From Saccoglossus kowalevskii (Eukaryota; Hemichordata; Enteropneusta; Harrimaniidae), in NCBI RefSeq assembly GCF_000003605.2, contig NW_003133373.1, positions 43,805 through 84,068 on the forward strand: 40,264 nucleotides of DNA, read 5' to 3'. The position numbers were made by a program, and so were the translations under genes. The notes beneath the pieces are model-generated. The model saw nothing but the letters and a program-made list of their open reading frames with translations. It was not told the DNA's origin and searched no databases. Numbering within the stretch: the first letter of the stretch is position 1; each line of letters begins with the position of its first letter. This document shows positions 1-10,800 of the stretch, one piece after another.

Positions 1-387
1 ATCACCACAAAGGTCATTACAACAATTGACAAATCTGATATTGAAAACACTGTAGACATTCTAAAAACAAAAGATAAACAATCACTAATTCATTTGGCAA
101 AATATATCTTTGAGTGCTTCAATTTAAGAAATGACACTCATAAACAAAAAATACCAGCTGCTTTATAATTACATGTAATATAACTTATTAAAATACCGTT
201 TCTGTGTTTTTTTTCTAACCATTTCTTGTTCTTCGTTTTTATTTGATTTTATTATGTTTTCACTTTGTCTTCATTTGTATTTTTCGTCTTGCCATTCTAT
301 ATGTATTTGAAACTTTATTGTATTTTAAAAATCCAGATCCTGAACAGGATATGATTTCAATAAAGGCATTACTTACTTACTTACGTC
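1..387 (+). mobile_element. 3' end of a LINE (non-LTR retrotransposon) with TTAC tail
   Basis: An open frame is already running at base 1 and stops at TAA 166-168 (56 codons, beginning ITTKVITTIDKSD and ending KQKIPAAL). Its helical, charged C-terminal character fits the last segment of a CR1/L2-like LINE ORF2, which often ends in such a non-enzymatic tail. After about 190 nt of AT-rich 3' UTR there is an AATAAA-containing stretch near 358-364, followed by a short (TTAC)n run at about 368-385. A simple tetranucleotide tail of this kind is typical of CR1/L2 3' ends. The 5' part lies outside the window. The LINE assignment rests on the layout, because no catalytic motif is visible here. Confidence 0.5.
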
Positions 388-1195
388 GAAAAAATTATTG
401 CTGCAGTATATTATACAATGTCTAAAGTTTGAGTTTGACGCGTGATCACGATTATAAAGCTTGATTTTAACAAACTTAGCATTTTCTTCTAGCTTCATTG
501 AAAATGATATTTTTTCCGTGTTTTCTCTTGCTGATTATACTTTGTCTTCAACTTCCTAACAAGTATGCAGATGTCCATTCTGAGCTTCAAATGGATTTTA
601 ACACCAGACTCTAATATTTTTGGCGATACTCGGCCCTTCTTAACACCTATAGAAAAACAACAGATGGCAATCAGGAGGTTCTTAAGTGTTTAGGATGCAC
701 AATACAATACATATAGCTTAGTACAGTACAATACATATAGCTTAGTCACGGTGGAATTTATAAAACATTAACCTCGGTGACCCCTCACGTTCCATTGAAA
801 TCAGCAGAAGTTGTCATTGACTGGAAAAGATCTTTGCTAACGGCTATTTACCCGTGAGCCTCAGTGTCATTCCTCCAGTCATGGCTTATTTACGCGGAAC
901 TTAGATCCCATCATATGCCTTCAAAATTGTACACTGTTACGTGGCACAACTGACCTATTAGAAACGGTATGGACAAGTATTAGACACGAGGTCACACAGG
1001 TCACGCACGAGGCATACTTGCAATATGTGTACAGTAATTAAGTGACTCAGATTCACGAAGATGTAATCGTCTTGTAAAAAAATAAATAAGTCAATACACC
1101 TCAATACTTTCACTGATTTACACGATATATGTATGCCATATTTTTTTGACTTCCAATTTTCTGAATGTCATTGCCAATGTCTGGTAGGCTGTGTT
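388..1195. other. Non-coding stretch, no gene seen
   Basis: No convincing exon, RNA gene or transposon protein is visible. The only structure noted is a perfect 20-bp direct repeat (703-722 and 727-746, period 24) that looks like a small local duplication. Confidence 0.5.
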
Positions 1196-1656
1196 CGGTT
1201 ATTGTGTCATGGTATAACTCGCGAAGAATCGATAACATTATTTAATCGGTAAGCGAGACAATTGTCACGTGATCAGCGTTTACCGTGACGGACAAATCAA
1301 ATAATTACGATATTCATAATTAACAATTACGCGTAACTTTGTTTGTAACTGAAATATGACGCGATGTAACGTGGTATATACACATCTTAAATAAATGCAC
1401 ACATAATTATCTGGAACTGTATAAAATAGTCACTTTTCGTGTTTTTATGAACCACCCATTCTGACTTCGTGACTCTCAGGTTATTTGACTCACGCAATCG
1501 CAGAGCAACCATTATTTACTTAGTGTGACCTTTTTTTTACGTGACCTCATCTCTCAAATAACTTGTCACTGAATCTAGGCGAATCGGGGCAGAAGACTTA
1601 ATACAAGGACAGGTCGACACCAAAAATACTCACGGTAACAGCATACAGTGCATAAG
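1196..1656 (+). promoter_or_regulatory. Orphan copy A of the array promoter and 5' leader exon
   Basis: This is the most diverged of four related blocks (others end at 5092, 19963 and 36500). It shares the E-box region (GTCACGTGATCAGC, CACGTG at 1266-1271), a TACTCACGGTAAC segment at 1628-1640 and a leader exon ending CATAAG|gtgagt after base 1656. The homology continues into the following intron (about 1737-1980; motif GACCGTGGCGGAGTAAG, then a CATGGCCATG-containing piece). No DOMON coding exon follows before copy B, 3.4 kb downstream. It is therefore either an alternative distal promoter of gene 1 or the remnant of a lost gene copy. Confidence 0.5.
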
Positions 1657-2009
1657 GTGAGTTTAGAAATTTCTTATTCCTTATATCCATGATTTTCCTT
1701 ATATACACTCGTATATTTTATTTTACTGACCAGACACCATGACCGTGGCGGAGTAAGAAATCTACTTCAACGCCATCATCGAGTTCTTGACCGTGACGGT
1801 CGTCACATTCGATATTGACGGCTGTAAGGTCTGCATTTGCTCCTCGACACTCCTTTTCATCACACCCGGTCTTTCACAAAATCAAAATCAAAACAAACCC
1901 AGATGTAACATTATTCATATCTTGTACTTCACTTACATGGCCATGCTTTTACAAGTCGACTTTCAAATCCCACCCTAGACTCAGGTTGGTTAAGCTCTGG
2001 TAATTTTAT

Positions 2010-3073
2010 TGTTTTATAAATATGATAATTACCATAAGGACGAATTTGTAAAAATCTTTTGGGCCAGACTAAGATTTAAAAGAAAAAAAAGAACTATAAA
2101 ATGGCTATGACCAGGCGAGTCTAATCCCACCCATACAATTGTAAAGCATTTATTGCATAATACCATAATGCGGAGTACGTAGTATCCAATCAAACCGAAG
2201 AAAGGCGCTTGAATTACATATGCACTGAATAAAAGCTTGAAAACAATAAACATTGAGAGGGAAATATTTTTTTTACTCAAGGTTTCTGTCTCATTCTGCA
2301 CATGGCGACCACATGGTTTTGTAAACTCGCATCAGGTTTAACACTTTGAGGGTCTGAAAACTTTGATCAAATAATTTAGTAATCACACGTAATGTGTAAC
2401 AGGTTACGACAAGAAGCTTTCAGGAGTATTGAATTCACGCATTCACGAAAACCCGAAATCAGGTGGCATAGCACTCAGACACACAAAGAGTCTATTGAAT
2501 CTCAGACTCTTCTATTGGTTGTCTGAGACTGAATTCACAGTATGCTTCTTATGGCATGCGTTACCGCACCCTACTATGGTACACTGATCAACAACAATGC
2601 GCGCGTCCACTCACTGACGGGCAAACAAACAACCGATGATGAATATTGATAATGTACATGTTCATTTAGTACAAAAGGCCATCGGCCTAGACATACTGGA
2701 CATCAATGAGAAATACAGAAGTAAGCGCTATAGATCAGTTATGCAAGTTCAATAAGTCACGGCAATTGTAAATCAGCCACATGATCATCTCTTATTTTAA
2801 ACGCCTCTACTTCCCCGGATTTATCAGGTGACAAGAGTGCACAGAAATTATAATTAGATCGTTCGAGTAGAAAATGAAATTCATCATGATCTTCGACTTG
2901 AAGACATTTCGAATTGCTTAACATACGTTTTCTATTTGGTCCGCAAATGTTATTTCAACGAAAAGTTTTGATGTTAAGTTGTGAACCAAGTTTCTAAATT
3001 TAGAGAGATAGTCGACCGTACTTACATATGGTTCCAATGAAAGTTATTGTCTGAACAGGCATGTGTTCCAAGT
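2010..3073. other. Non-coding stretch with a compound hairpin
   Basis: No gene is recognised. A nested inverted repeat lies at 2474-2527: outer arms CTCAGACA/TGTCTGAG and inner arms AAGAGTCT/AGACTCTT, each perfect. A segment around 2300-2345 (GACCACATGGTTTTGTAAAC) has a diverged counterpart at 6596-6640, which extends the A/B segmental duplication. Confidence 0.4.
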
Positions 3074-3237
3074 TTAAAGCGGCAGGGCCGTAACCTGCGC
3101 ACGCGCGGGAATTGAGTCCCAACCGACGATAACAACACACGCTAAAACGCAAAGGCTCATGGGTAGACGCTTGTTTGTAAACAGTGACACACTATGACCA
3201 TTCGGCGCATGTGCAGGTGACGACTCCCCCGCTTTAA
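3074..3237. mobile_element. MITE family 1, copy a
   Basis: This is a 164-bp element with GC-rich terminal inverted repeats of roughly 30 bp. The left end reads TTAAAGCGGCAGGGCCGTAA and the right end, reverse-complemented, reads TTAAAGCGGGGGAGTCGTCA; both continue into a CCTGCGC/CCTGCAC-type segment. The ends contain TTAA, which could be the target duplication. The interior has no coding capacity. A second copy at 9919-10083 is similar over its whole length, and a third begins at 40196 in the opposite orientation. The element is inferred to be non-autonomous and moved in trans by a DNA transposase that is not in the window. Confidence 0.75.
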
Positions 3238-3956
3238 TTCTCCGCCCAGGGTTGGATAATGAATTATTGTGTTTATACGTGTGCCAAAAAACCGTTTCGA
3301 GACCAGCTTCGTTGAAATACGCGTGAAAAAGATAAGCCGTTGCCATGCCGATTTATTTTAGAACGTCCTAAAATGGCAAGTCTCGAACCGGCGCCCCGTA
3401 CTTACAGAAACGCTAGTAGCGCTTGTGAACAATAACGCCGCATTAAAAGCACGCCCTCAATGTCCGCCATTTTAAATTTGGAGTCTGGGTTCTTGAGAAC
3501 GCAAAATTGATGACGTCAACAAAAATTATATCTCAAAAGTAAATATTCATGGGATTTTGTTACTACTCTAAATATCGAAACATATTTTAGTATAAGATAA
3601 TAATAATAATAATCAGTGAACATTCGTTATTTTATCTTCGAGTGCGAACGACTAGTTCTCGTCAACCCAAAATCTGTTAAATACGATATACAAATATTTA
3701 CAATCAATCCCAGTCAAAAAAACAAACACATGTGTCTAAGTGTCCGAGTCTGACTAATTTCCTAAAGTACAATAGGGCTTTTGATAAGAGTTCCTTAGGG
3801 CCCCTCAGCCACGACTATAATCTTTCTTGCCAGATTCTCTCTCCCATTTTAATTGTAAATGCATATGGTTATCAGGAGGCACATATGCAATTACATTTGA
3901 GAGGAAGCTGGAGTGTTGGAGCTGGGTTCTTTTATATATATGAAACAGGAAACACA
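3238..3956. repeat. Dispersed repeat, inverted relative of the 34.5-kb repeat
   Basis: The reverse complement of about 3500-3600 (containing TTATACTAAAATAT, then AATATTTACTTTTGAGAT) resembles 34475-34575 on the + strand. A short (TAA)n run lies at about 3598-3613. No exon is recognised in this interval. The segment around 3390-3400 reads like a tRNA B-box on the minus strand but has no matching A-box. Confidence 0.45.
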
Positions 3957-4494
3957 ATGTTAAGAAGAATAACAGGTGGGGTTCGAACTCAGAGTTCACA
4001 TAACCAAGGTTGCTCAGTGGAACTATCTGGAACACTAAGTCGGTCATTGTCCTTTTTCGCATTAAGAATTTCGTTCATAATTGTTGACATGACTTACTGA
4101 ATGCCGTCAAAATGTGAGCAGCGGGTTTAAAGTCAAATAAAGACCCCTCCAGGAACTCTTCTGTATTTAATGTCTGAGGCCGTAGGAAAGGGTCCTAATG
4201 CCTCAATTTTATTTTGGACGTCTTATCCCAATGAGACGAGTTTCGTCCTATAAATAGTACGTGCGGCGATATGTCATAGGTTCCTTTATTCGAGTTCTCT
4301 GAACTTGGTCAGTGGCCAATGTTACTGTAACACGAGACGTTGAATTGTTCGAGGTACGAACATCGAGTTCCATAAATGACCACGCCCATATTTTAAAAAC
4401 CACGCCCACCTTTGAGAAACCATGCCCAAATTGTAACACAGGATAGGTAATGTTAGGCCATTGGGTCACAGAGTATAGGTATCATGTATCAAGT
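3957..4494 (+). repeat. Segmental-duplication copy matching 19025-19440
   Basis: This stretch aligns well by eye with the region upstream of gene 2. Shared landmarks in the same order are GGTTGCTCA, ACTATCTGGAAC, TTCATAATTGTTGA, AATGTGAGCAG and TTTAAAGTCAAATAAAG. It shows that the duplication producing genes 1 and 2 extends at least 1.1 kb upstream of the leader exon. No reading frame is conserved between the two copies, so it is non-coding. Confidence 0.7.
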
Positions 4495-5092
4495 TATAAT
4501 GCTATGCAAATTGGTTAGGCAGGACAAAGTTATTTCTCTGTTTGGTATGTGTCACGTGATCAGCTTTTACACATTGTCTTGCGATATATCACCATGACGA
4601 ATTACGTCATCGTCTGTTGGAATGTAATGGAATGTATTGTAATGCGATGCGATGTACTTAATGTAATACACACACGTCTAGAACATGGGATTATGATTAC
4701 CGACCTTGACAGCGATTGCTACTAGTTTAGAAATTCAATTGTTTACGAACATATTTAGTCCATAAAAAAGAACTGAAAAAGCCGGATAAGAAAATTGCCA
4801 AGAATTACGTCATCCATACAGTTCTGTGAATACGGTCGTAATTTGTTACATCTGTGTATTAATTATTTGCAACCATTCTGTCTGACTTATTGATTATATG
4901 GAGCAATGCCATTGCATATAGTAACCATGAATTAACTTCGTATGGCCTTTATGTAACCCTATCTTTCCGCGACCCTTTTAATAAAATAACTTGTGGCCAA
5001 ATCTGGGAGAGGCGAGGAAGGAGAAGTACACAGAGTGATCGGCTGCCGTTGACACCTAATCATACTCACGGTGCCCACATTTAGTATATTAG
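4495..5092 (+). promoter_or_regulatory. Promoter block B and 5' leader exon of DOMON gene 1
   Basis: This block is conserved with 19432-19963. It carries CACGTG (4553-4558, inside the palindrome TCACGTGA) and CRE-like TTACGTCA sites (from 4602 and from 4805). It also has the conserved AACATGGGAT..ATGATTAC..GACCTTG segment, and a leader exon containing CATACTCACGGTGCCCAC that ends TTAG|gtgagt after base 5092. The exon start cannot be fixed without transcript data. It is predicted to splice to the acceptor at 7589-7590, 30 bases upstream of the gene 1 ATG. The E-box and CRE labels are sequence matches; binding is inferred. Confidence 0.6.
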
Positions 5093-5156
5093 GTGAGTGC
5101 CGTATTTGGGTGTTATGCTATTAATCTTGAATCATTTCGGGAATGCCGAAGACATT

Positions 5157-5275
5157 GTGACCGTGGCATAGTAAGAATTCAACGTCAACGCCTTCCCCGA
5201 GTTCGTTGCGATCAGCACATTTAATACTGTTTACACGAGATACTTGTATTTCCTCATCGACACTCCAGTTCAAAA
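5157..5275 (+). repeat. Conserved intronic block after the leader exon
   Basis: The motif GACCGTGGCATAGTAAG, followed by CAACGCC, CGAGTTC and later CGACACTCC, recurs at 1740-1860, 20027-20150 and, in altered form, 36597-36745. The frames differ and stops interrupt it, so it does not behave as a coding exon. It may hold regulatory sites or simply mark the shared duplication. Confidence 0.5.
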
Positions 5276-5279
5276 TACG

Positions 5280-6794
5280 AGCACATAAAACCCACCGGAT
5301 GCAACTTGATCCTCAAGTTCGTACCAGAGGCGGATCCAATCTGGAAAAATATAAGATTTTCTGTATTCAATTATTTATTTCTCATATATTTTATTATATT
5401 TGAAATTATTATTTATTTGATAGTTTTGGCCATTGTGAAAGCTCAAACTGATCGATATATGTGGCGTGGCAATAGTTAAAATAATCTAAAATGAAACGTA
5501 ATAATAACAAAATAAAATACACGCTGTATAATTCGGGTGGATCTATGAATTTTCAAAGACTAGGAGGGGGGGTCTAGCATTTTTAAAATTACAATTGACA
5601 TGTTGAGGGCGTTTTTACAACCCTGGGTGGTCAAAATAAAATGATATGCAATGAAATACTCTGGGACCGCATTGTACAATTATATCCTTTAGTGAACGGC
5701 TGTAGTCGAAGCAAAGATGTAGAAGCTCTACTCTCGTGACAGACAGTATTTACATTACAATTTTAACTGCAGTCGGATTGCCAACAAGTATCCACCCACC
5801 AACACCCCGTCTTCAGTCGAGTTGTAAACTGAATTAAATTTCAATCACGAATACAATTATCATGCTGCGAGGCAAACTACCAACTATAATGGTAACAAGA
5901 GTTGCAATGGGAATAACTTCAACAATAACGACACATATATACTTACTACACGTAAATTGAAGCAAAACGAACGTTAGCTCAGACAACTATATGCTACGCC
6001 ACTGGTGGCGCTGTATACAATCGAAACCTATTTAGGCTTGCCAACACTCAGTGTGAAAAGAAACACTTGTTAAATTTGGTGACCAGTTTAGTATGATAGA
6101 GAGCATGTACGGTCTTCAAATAATCACAATAGACAGAGTGAGGTCAAGACAGAATATACGTGATTGTGGCGTTTCAAAATAACTGTTTTTTATATTAATA
6201 ATTGCACTTTAAAATAATATTCATGAGATATGTCCACGTCAAAACTTTATTAAAGTTATTAGCATATTGTGTACGTAATACACAAGCTTCGGACCGGGCC
6301 CTTTTCCCGTATATTTTCAATATTGAAGTTTACGTTCCATGCAACGTAACGTTCAGCACCGTCAATGGGTTTGGCCTTACTGAAGGCGCAGAACATTGTG
6401 TTTGTATTCGAAGCCCACACATAAGCGACGCTACCAGAAATATATAAATACAAGCTAACAAGCCACATCAACCCAGCGACTGCTGAGGATTTGTACACAT
6501 TCCCACCATTCCATACGATGTAATACGCAATTAAAATTCTGGTACCCCCTTAACTCTGGATGCTATTCAGTGCAGTATGTATACCATTTGTTGCCGACCA
6601 CATGGTTTTACAAACAAACTGGTGAAGCCTGAAGTTTAAAAACATAATCAGTGTCGTCAAAATGGTTTAATAAATAGCGATGTGAAGTGTGAACAACACA
6701 ACACACAACCACATTGGGTTGTGGAAATCTATCCAAGTGTTTTGAACTCAACGTCTACTTTTTGGTGCCGTGTGTAACTTCACCCCCACACACG
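5280..6794. other. Non-coding leader intron of gene 1, no feature recognised
   Basis: This AT-rich sequence lies inside the predicted leader intron (5093-7590). No exon, transposon protein or RNA gene was recognised. Segment 6596-6640 matches 2300-2345 in the copy A neighbourhood. Confidence 0.4.
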
Positions 6795-7137
6795 GTCCGT
6801 ATATACAATCATATACCAGATTATCAGCTATACCACCATATACTAGCCTATACAGTTACTAGCATATTACAAGCATATATCATAACCAATATATACAAGA
6901 TATACCTTATAACTAGTCAAACTAGCATATACTTGATTACAAACTACACCAGCTGATACCATAACCAGCATATACAAACATATACTAGTTTATATCAGTA
7001 TCCACCAATCATATACCAGTATATGTCTCATATGCCAGCATTTACCATTACCAGTAGTAACATTTACCGGTATACATCAACATATACCATATCAAACTAT
7101 CAAATACAAAAATATATCATTACCAGTACATTTGACA
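6795..7137 (+). repeat. Degenerate about 10-bp minisatellite (CATATACCAG type)
   Basis: About 340 bp are made of imperfect units close to CATATACCAG or CATATACTAG, with strong A/C richness and few G on this strand. It sits about 500 bp upstream of the first coding exon of gene 1, inside the predicted leader intron. No equivalent is visible upstream of genes 2 and 3, so it arose or expanded after the duplication. Confidence 0.7.
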
Positions 7138-7590
7138 GTTTTCGATCTGGTGAGTGTTCAATAAACATATTATCGATTGGTGATATGAAGAAATAGTATA
7201 CTTTCAATGACGTTTATTTGCGATACCATTTAGCGTCGCACGTTTGTTTGTCGATAAAATCCGAATATCCGAAAAATAACAATTTTAAGAATACCAAAAA
7301 GATTAAAATGCCATCACAAAGACTGAAGACCAAAACCAGAAAAGCTATTGGCCAACAGCTGACCGGTGCAGTGTTGATCTACAAGTTTTCATTATCTACA
7401 TTACCAGGGAGAGTTGTACTAGTAATAGGCTAAGCGATTGTCAAATGTCGATTTTCAGCGCGTTAATGATTTATCTGGTACGCATTTTTCTACATAACAA
7501 TGAAACAAAAGAATTCTTTTCATGCACGAGAACTTATTTGTTTTTCTGATGCATGTACAATTCACGGTTCATTTGATTTTACCATCTCAG

Positions 7591-7874
7591 GTAACAGCCA
7601 ATATTTCCAAATTGTCACTATGATGTCACTGATGTTAATCTGCGCCTTGTTGCCGGTGGTAGCCATGGCAGCGGTTTCTAACGCGGGATGTGGTTCAACC
7701 AAGGCATGTTTCAAATCACCAGAAGGATGTACGTTGTACACGGATTGTACATTTTTCCTATCATACGTTGATAACGCTGAAATGTCTGCAGTAGATTTTG
7801 AGATGTTGGCTGATAGGTCTGGTACCGATGGCAGTGGATGGGCTGGCGTGGGATTCTCGACTGACAAATCCATG
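7591..7874 (+). CDS. Gene 1 exon: 29-nt leader plus coding 7620-7874
   Basis: The acceptor TTTTACCATCTCAG ends at 7590 and the coding part starts at 7620. The exon ends ATG|gtaaat in phase 0 after residue 85. It holds the signal peptide, four cysteines and the first DOMON strands up to GVGFSTDKSM. The acceptor is immediately followed by GTAA, a layout kept in all three genes. Confidence 0.85.
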
Positions 7875-10800
7875 GTAAATATCAATTGCTACAATCATCG
7901 TTTGAACTGTCTAACAACCTTCTAGTGTTATTTTCAAGTTTGTTATATATATATTAAGTTGTTAAGTACATACATATACATATACTTAACAACTATATAC
8001 TATATATACTTGTTTTGTTCACATTTCAATTTGTTGTCGGATCTCCATGACAACAATAATTAATGTCTTATCGTTATAAGTGTACTAGTGTCCAACTTTA
8101 TATGTTACACATTTCAGTAACGCTGTTGCACTAAATATTCATGTATTGAATCATTTAGCAAGAAAGTTATCAAATATATCTGTATTCCCCCTCAAAAATA
8201 TCAAAGTCAACGTCAATATATTAGGTCATAATTCAGCAAAGTAATTCTGATGGTTTTTTTACAGGGTTTTACGAATTACGTATTTGCATTACATACTAAA
8301 AATGACGGACAATTTTACCGGTGGTAACAGAGTCAATTTTAGCAAATACGATATATAACTTATGGCATGGGCTGACAACCGTAATTCACACAAACGAAAA
8401 CATTCAACACTATAACGAAGTAACTCAATTGACGTTTTGATTATCTACACAGGTTGTCATAGATTAATCTTTTTAAAGGGCCGTGGTCGTCGCACCACGT
8501 CCTTTCCACATGAGACTCACAGCAACGTATATAACGCGTGTAAAATACATTGTTTGTTTACTAAATGTCGACACTCGCTGCGCGATGACCACCGCTTTTT
8601 AATACTCTGAACAACCTCCATCACTCGTGAGTTGTACCATACGATATTAAACATCGTTTTACTGATGACGTTGAACACGTCACTGTAACAGATAAGATAA
8701 TTATGATGACACTGATAAGTGATAATGTGGCAACAAAACTACATAAATCATGTGTTGGCCTATGGACTATGTTGTATGGCGTTAAGACCGTGTTCGGGTT
8801 CAATGATGCCGGTGGTTATACATGTTGTACGTGCTATTGCTTTTTTTAGATCCCCTTCACCCAGAGTGAACATTGTTTCGGACTAATAGTATAAATATCA
8901 CAAAGTTGTCACGGTATCATATGATGGTCAATGTCCCACATTCCCTGGGCGTTCATTTGGTTCATGGTTACGACATACGTTGTCGTACTGACAAACATAC
9001 TGATTTTTTGTTCTCACAGGGAAGCGACAGTGTTGTTATGTGTATGAAACCAGCTAGCGAAGAGGGCGCTGTTCAAACCGCCTTCACTACTGGTACTACT
9101 AATGCTCTGACTGGCACTGTGAGTATTCTGGTATTCACTCGAATATTTCCACAGCAACTGGAATATGTAAATTTGAATTACTCTAATACTGCTTTATTGC
9201 TTCATATTTCAGGATGGTCTTAGTAACGGCGTAGTAACAGTTACTAACAACATTTTGGAGTGTAGCTTCACACGTAACTACTCCATTAACGGCAATGCCA
9301 ACTTCTATGACATAGAAAGTACATCGTATTACTTTTTAATTGGAACAGGTCCAATTACGTCAGGTAAAATCAAATTATCTTGTGCATTCTAGTTTCCATT
9401 ATTGTGTTGAGGATGTAGTAGAATTCATCATAGTAGAGGCAGGACAACAACTTCCATATTGTATTGTGTAATAGCGTGTTGACTACTGTAAAAGTGTCAA
9501 GCAGGGAAAATATGGTTCTGCGCAATTCGAGTCATCCTCCGCACAATATATTAAATTCAGACATGTTCACAGTTTTTGTGTCTCGATTAGTTATTGATGA
9601 ATTTAATCAGTTGGAGTCATCAAACTATCCGGACTCAATTTCTGTGACGTGTATAAAGACCGTGTTGCCATAACGCAACCATCTGAAAAAGGGGAATTGT
9701 GACTGAATTCTGCTCCAGGAATAATGATTAAAATCATTTTGTTCGATCGTATCACTCATAAAGTTAGACATTCGACGTCTCACTCTGTCTGCAGCAACAT
9801 ATTTATGTTGTATATCCAGGCAAATAGGTTTAAATTCCGACGGCAAAGCCTTATATGCATTTAGTGAATTACATACATTACATTAATATCACAACGAAAT
9901 TGTCTTTTGTTTTGTTTGTTGAAAGCGGCAGGGTCGTCACCTGCGCACGCGCGGGAGTTGAGTCCAAGCGATATTAACAACACACGCTAAAAACGCAAAG
10001 GCTCACGCAAAGGCATTTGTTTGTAAACGATGACACGCTATGGTCATCTGACGCATGCGCAGATGACGACTCCCCCACTTTAATAATTAGTATGGTATTT
10101 TTCAGCAACTTAGGAAAGGGTATTGGCATCTAACATTAATTGTTTTGCTGAAATATTTTCTGTAATATTAGGGGAAGTTCCCTATTTTCTAAATATATTA
10201 TTCCATAGCGATTTTATATATTAATCACATTGCACAAAAATGTGTAAAACTGTTTCTTCGGCATTGTTACAAAACGTGCGTAGACTTGCGGTTACACGAG
10301 AAGGTCTCATACGGAAAAGCATAAAATTATTGTACAAAATATTATGATAATTAGTTCCCATTGGAATTCCTGAAGTTTTAATTCTATTGTAACTGTAAAT
10401 GGGAGTAAATACTTTCTTTCCACTCTTTGTCCCCACCATCAAATAAAGATTGCTAATATGTTTCGCCTCTCGGGGATTAATAACACCTAAAAGAGCAAAC
10501 TTATTCTCAATAAACATACCAATTGGTAGTTCTGGTCAAACACAATATGATTTACATGACTTCCATTTTGCGGGCAGAAAAGAAAGTAATTCTCAATAGA
10601 GAAAATGTGTTTTGTTAGCCCTGTGAGATGATAAGACACCCATGCTTTTGGATACCCAGCAGCATCATACAAGTCAGTAATATAAATAACCCCTTTGGAA
10701 ATGAAGTCAAGGTACCATACACTCCTGTCATTTATGAGTAGTTTAGACTCTTATACAAAATTGATAGTTACTTCTGAAGATAATGCTACCTCCAAGGGGT

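Noticed and set aside
3380-3410. Possible tRNA or tRNA-derived SINE (B-box-like word on the minus strand)
   Set aside because: No matching A-box, no cloverleaf and no second copy.
3732-4100. 122-codon open frame
   Set aside because: The duplicated copy near 19025-19200 has frameshifts and stops, so the frame is not maintained. No family resemblance.
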